From Candidatus Brocadiia bacterium (GTDB taxonomy: Bacteria; Planctomycetota; PUPC01), in NCBI GenBank assembly GCA_030605345.1, contig JAUWIN010000012.1, positions 1 through 40,480 of the forward strand: 40,480 nucleotides of DNA. The letters run 5' to 3'. A model generated the notes under the pieces. The model made no database searches. It was not told where the DNA came from and saw nothing but the letters and a program-made list of their open reading frames with translations. Positions 37,274-40,480 of this stretch are shown in pieces (the stretch's first letter is position 1; each line of letters opens with the position of its first letter). Made by a program: the position numbers and the translations under genes.

Positions 37274-40111
37274 ATGGGTAAGAAAATGGGCAGGGGGAAG
37301 AAGGCCCTGCTGATTGGCGGGGTTATTCTCGCGGTCATTGCTCTCCTCGCCGTGGGTGGCGGAACGATTCTTCTCGCGCGGTTGCCGGAAATCGCGGTCC
37401 GCGAACTTGAGCAGACATTCCCCTTCGCGGCGGAACTCGGCAGCGTGACCCTCTCGTGGTCGGGCAAGGTCACGCTGGAGGACATTACACTCCGCCGCAA
37501 CTCCGACCGCAGCCGCGTTGCCTCGGTCAAACGAATGGTCGCACAGTGCAGCCTCAGGCAAATACTTGCCGCTAGGGTGGGTCTGGAGTCCCTGCTGATC
37601 GAGGGCGTGGAACTTTCGCTCAGGGAAGGTGACCGGGATGCGTTCGGGGCTGGCTTGGAGCTGCCGGACTACCCAATCCAGGTGCGCGGGCTGGCTGCGG
37701 AGGTCAGGCGGGCGGATGGCGCTGACAGCAAGGCGTGCCTGAGGCTGTCCGATGTCGCCTTCACCCTGAAGCCGCAGACCACGGGGTGCATGGCGGGGGA
37801 GGGGTCGGGGAACAGCACCCCGATGGGCGGCAGGGTCAGGGTCAGTGGGATTTTGGGCGGCGACGTGCTCGACAGTCGCCTCGATATTTGCTTCCCTTGT
37901 GTTCAACTTACCCCCGAGGTCGGCAGGGTTTTGCCCCGGCGGGCGGCCGCGGTGTGGGATGAACTCGAGCTTTCGGGCACGGCGGCCCTGGCGGCGGAAC
38001 TCTCCTGGCCGGAGGCGGCCTTAGACTCCATAGCGGAACTCGATCTCGATTTGCAGGTCTCGGTGCGCGACGCTTCCGTCAGGCCAGAGTGGTTCCCATA
38101 TCGCCTCCACAAGATCAGGGGCGCCTTCAGCGTGGGCCTTGACGAACTGGTGATTACCAGGCCGTTAGTTGGCTGGCACGATGGCGGCAGCGTCAAGGTA
38201 ACCGGAAGGGTCGCGCTGAGCGATGGCGGCGGCCAGGGCGGCTCTGAACTGGTCCTGGAGGCTCGCGGGATCAGCGTAGATGAAGAACTCCAGGCAGCGG
38301 TCGCGGCTGCCGGCGAGGAAGCGAAGAAGGTCTGGGAAGACTATAACTTAGAGGGCGGAACACTTGATGCCTCGCTCACTATCAATGGGTCTTTCGCGCC
38401 GGGTGGCCGCCGCGAGTGGGCCGCCCGGGTGTCAGTTGACGGCTGTTCGGGCTCCTACCGCAAGTTCCCTTACGCTTTGACAGGCCTCACCGGCGGGGTA
38501 GAGGTGCGGCCTGCAAAGGTCTTTATCAGGCACCTCACCGGCTGGCACGGCGATGCGACGGTGCGGGTCGGCGGGTGGGTGAGCACGCTCCCGGGGCGCA
38601 ACGAACTCAACGTCGAAATCCGCGGCACGAGGGTAAGGCTCGACGATGACCTTGCCTCCGCACTCGGCCCACGGAACCGGGGGGCATGGGACCGGTTTCA
38701 ACCGGCGGGCATGGCGGACATTGACGTGGTGCTATCGACGCCGACGAGGAAAGACGTGAACCTGGACGTGCGAGTAGACGCGGCGCTCAGGAACTGCTCT
38801 GCCACTGTGCCCATACGCAACAGACGGCTCGCGCTGTCGGACGTAACCGGGCGGCTCGAATTCTTTGGGGATGTCTGCCGCATCAGTGGGCTACGTGCCA
38901 GGTGCCTGGGCGGGAGCGCGACCGCCAGCGGAATCGCTGTTGAAACAGAAAACTTCACCAAGTTCAAGGGCGAACTGGCTGCCGACAGACTCTCCGCCGA
39001 TGAGGTCATCTCACTGCTGCCACAGAGCACCGCTCGAAAATTGCGGCTCCTGGGGCCGGCAGGAGAGGTGAGCATCAGGAAATTGAGTATCGATGTAATC
39101 CGCCGCCGCGGACAGGAGCCGGATATCGAGTACTGCTGCGCCGGATACCTTCACGATGCCCGGGTAGCGATTCCCGTCTGGCCCGGTGGTGACGATAAAG
39201 ACGACGCTCATCCTGCCTCGCTCGAACTGGCCGAAATCAACGGCAGGTTTGATTTTAGAAATCAACGCGGACAAGCGCCAAGCGGGGCCTTCGAACTGGA
39301 CAAGCTACGCGTTGGCGACGGGACAATCCGCGACGTCGTGGGGCGGATTAAAAAAACCGGTCCGGTTTTCACCCTGGAAGACATCCGTGGCGAGATATAC
39401 GGCGGCCAAGTGGTGGCCTTGTTCAAGGGGGCCTCGGACCTGCGGTTCTTTACCTGTTGGATGCACGCCGCCGGAGTGGACGTTGCCCGGCTGGGCCGCG
39501 AGACGGGCCTGACGAACAAACAGGTCCGGGGCGACCTGAGAGCCACTATACAGTTAAGCGGGGAGCGGATCGCGAGCAAAGGCAAACGCCCCACCTGGCG
39601 CCTCAACGGGAGCGGGTCGATTGATATCGACCGGGCCAACCTTGGCCGGACCACGCTGGTGAGGAGCCTCCTTAGCTACAAGGCGTTCTTCCTGGGAGAA
39701 GAGGCTGTGGTGAAGTCCGCAAAAGTGAACTTTGACATCAATTCCAAAAAGTGCCTTGTTGACGAACTGGTATTGAGCGGCCCCTTGGTCAGAACGCGCG
39801 GGGTCGGCTGGGTCAGCCATGGCAGAGACATGAAAGTGGACTTATACTTTTACAGAAAGGCCAAGGGCAGCCTGCTGCCGGAGCTCCCGATTATCGACGT
39901 GCTGGGCAAGGGCCTGAACTGGATTGTGGACCAGATACAGAACCGGATTGTGGTGGTGCACGTCACCGGTACGCTTCGGCGACCGGAGATTTCTCCGGCG
40001 GTATTGAAAGACCTCGGAGCACCTGTCATACGCTCCATAGCGGCGGGCCTGTGGCAAGAAGAAAAGGAGCCGCAAAGCACCTCGCAGGCTGAACCCCCCA
40101 CAAAGGACTGA
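37274..40111 (+). CDS. AsmA-like envelope protein
   Basis: A 945-residue protein with a basic N terminus and one membrane anchor (about residues 10-35, ALLIGGVILAVIALLAVGGGTILLA). It is followed by a very long periplasmic region of beta-strand repeats. The start (ELGSVTLSWSGKVTLEDITLRR) and the end (LYFYRKAKGSLLPELPIIDVLGKGLNWIVDQIQNRIVVVHVTGTLRRPEISPAVLKDL) are typical of AsmA/YhdP/TamB-like bridge proteins, thought to move phospholipids between inner and outer membranes. A TATAAT lies at 37228-37233 without a clear -35. It implies a diderm envelope. A glycosyltransferase follows 42 bp later, probably cotranscribed. Confidence 0.85.
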   Translation: MGKKMGRGKKALLIGGVILAVIALLAVGGGTILLARLPEIAVRELEQTFPFAAELGSVTLSWSGKVTLEDITLRRNSDRSRVASVKRMVAQCSLRQILAARVGLESLLIEGVELSLREGDRDAFGAGLELPDYPIQVRGLAAEVRRADGADSKACLRLSDVAFTLKPQTTGCMAGEGSGNSTPMGGRVRVSGILGGDVLDSRLDICFPCVQLTPEVGRVLPRRAAAVWDELELSGTAALAAELSWPEAALDSIAELDLDLQVSVRDASVRPEWFPYRLHKIRGAFSVGLDELVITRPLVGWHDGGSVKVTGRVALSDGGGQGGSELVLEARGISVDEELQAAVAAAGEEAKKVWEDYNLEGGTLDASLTINGSFAPGGRREWAARVSVDGCSGSYRKFPYALTGLTGGVEVRPAKVFIRHLTGWHGDATVRVGGWVSTLPGRNELNVEIRGTRVRLDDDLASALGPRNRGAWDRFQPAGMADIDVVLSTPTRKDVNLDVRVDAALRNCSATVPIRNRRLALSDVTGRLEFFGDVCRISGLRARCLGGSATASGIAVETENFTKFKGELAADRLSADEVISLLPQSTARKLRLLGPAGEVSIRKLSIDVIRRRGQEPDIEYCCAGYLHDARVAIPVWPGGDDKDDAHPASLELAEINGRFDFRNQRGQAPSGAFELDKLRVGDGTIRDVVGRIKKTGPVFTLEDIRGEIYGGQVVALFKGASDLRFFTCWMHAAGVDVARLGRETGLTNKQVRGDLRATIQLSGERIASKGKRPTWRLNGSGSIDIDRANLGRTTLVRSLLSYKAFFLGEEAVVKSAKVNFDINSKKCLVDELVLSGPLVRTRGVGWVSHGRDMKVDLYFYRKAKGSLLPELPIIDVLGKGLNWIVDQIQNRIVVVHVTGTLRRPEISPAVLKDLGAPVIRSIAAGLWQEEKEPQSTSQAEPPTKD

Positions 40112-40153
40112 ACAAGTTCCGCTCGAGTGGCATGAAACTCTAGGACGTGAGCA

Positions 40154-40480
40154 GTGTTCTCGCTCGTCCTCCCGACTTATAACGAGGCTCCAAACCTGCC
40201 GGCCTGTGTCGAAGCAGTCTGCCAAGCGCTGGCGGGCCGTGAGTTTGAAATCGTGGTGGCTGACGACGACTCGCCCGACCGCACGTGGGAGGTGGCCGAG
40301 AGGCTGGGCAATCGCCACGTCCGGGTGCTCCGCAGGACAGGCAGGCGCGGCCTCTCAGCTGCTGTGGTCGAAGGTTTTGATTTCGCCGGGGGGAATCTGC
40401 TCGGCGTGATGGACGCCGACATGCAGCACGACGAGTCTATCCTGCCGCAAATGATAGATGCGCTGGAGAGGAACGAATTC
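40154..40480 (+). CDS. Glycosyltransferase family 2, dolichyl-phosphate mannose synthase-like (partial)
   Basis: Only the first 109 residues are in the window; the frame is open at its right edge. The visible part is FSLVLPTYNEAPNLPACVEAV, FEIVVADDDSPDRTWEVAERLGN, VRVLRRTGRRGLSAAVVEGFDFAGGNLLGVMDADMQHDESILPQMIDAL. It contains the DXD (DAD) metal and nucleotide-sugar motif and the DDDSPD loop of polyprenyl-phosphate mannosyl- or glucosyltransferases. The GTG at 40154 follows AGGA by about 8 nt. It likely transfers a sugar from a nucleotide donor to undecaprenyl phosphate for envelope glycans. Confidence 0.88.
   Translation, partial: MFSLVLPTYNEAPNLPACVEAVCQALAGREFEIVVADDDSPDRTWEVAERLGNRHVRVLRRTGRRGLSAAVVEGFDFAGGNLLGVMDADMQHDESILPQMIDALERNEF

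Noticed and set aside
1-40480. CRISPR arrays, insertion sequences, tRNA or rRNA genes
   Set aside because: I looked for repeated spacered units, terminal inverted repeats with transposase genes, and tRNA T-arm sequences and saw none; a covariance-model scan would be decisive.

Overview
This is a 40.5-kb piece of a GC-rich bacterial chromosome that carries mostly housekeeping genes. I see no rRNA, tRNA, CRISPR array, insertion sequence or phage gene. Several gene types are common in Planctomycetota and related phyla: a membrane-anchored alpha/alpha-toroid (squalene-cyclase-fold) protein with HEAT repeats, a DUF6677-like membrane protein, separate coaC and coaB genes, a sugar-phosphate isomerase next to a UroD-like protein, and an AsmA-like protein. 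A planctomycete-like (PVC or neighbouring phylum) Gram-negative is my best guess, but no marker here proves it. Housekeeping promoters are easy to read: many genes have TTGAC-type -35 and TATAAT-like -10 boxes 16-17 bp apart, and most starts have a GGAGG-type ribosome binding site.

Layout. 0-2.3 kb: an unknown TPR-like gene and hisS. 2.3-5.1 kb: tatC, facing hisS, then an ABC exporter pair. 5.2-6.7 kb: three tandem Hsp20 genes on the minus strand, preceded by an excellent match to a sigma-54 (-24/-12) promoter. 7.0-10.0 kb: an orphan PD-(D/E)XK nuclease-like gene and the 752-residue toroid/HEAT protein. 10.1-12.6 kb: TraR/DksA-lspA, convergent pyrE, and an unknown gene. 12.9-16.9 kb: envelope genes, namely a C39-like cysteine peptidase lipoprotein, a PA2779-like membrane protein and a 512-residue lipoprotein, then an operon of a TPR protein, a DUF6677-like protein and a 61-residue membrane protein. 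17-22.4 kb: arfB, a nitroreductase, a sugar-phosphate isomerase, a TauE/SafE permease, a UroD-like protein and a GH32 fructan hydrolase.

22.6-28.3 kb holds a nine-gene minus-strand operon, pheA-tpiA-secG-yicC-gmk-rpoZ-coaC-coaB-dut, behind a near-consensus promoter. It joins phenylalanine synthesis, glycolysis, secretion, nucleotide metabolism, RNA polymerase omega and coenzyme A synthesis, with several ATGA start/stop overlaps. 28.4-31.4 kb: a cysteine-rich small protein and a DUF2062 membrane protein transcribed divergently, then tilS and a HIT hydrolase. 31.6-33.6 kb: a malic enzyme with an internal degenerate duplication. 34-40.5 kb: pdxB, tsaB, alr, a giant AsmA-like protein and the beginning of a dolichyl-phosphate-mannose-synthase-like glycosyltransferase that runs off the window.

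The items most worth following up are the sigma-54 Hsp20 operon, the duplicated malic enzyme, the PA2778/PA2779-like peptidase-membrane pair with its lipoprotein neighbour, and the orphan nuclease. I found no convincing wholly new multi-gene system; these are the nearest candidates.
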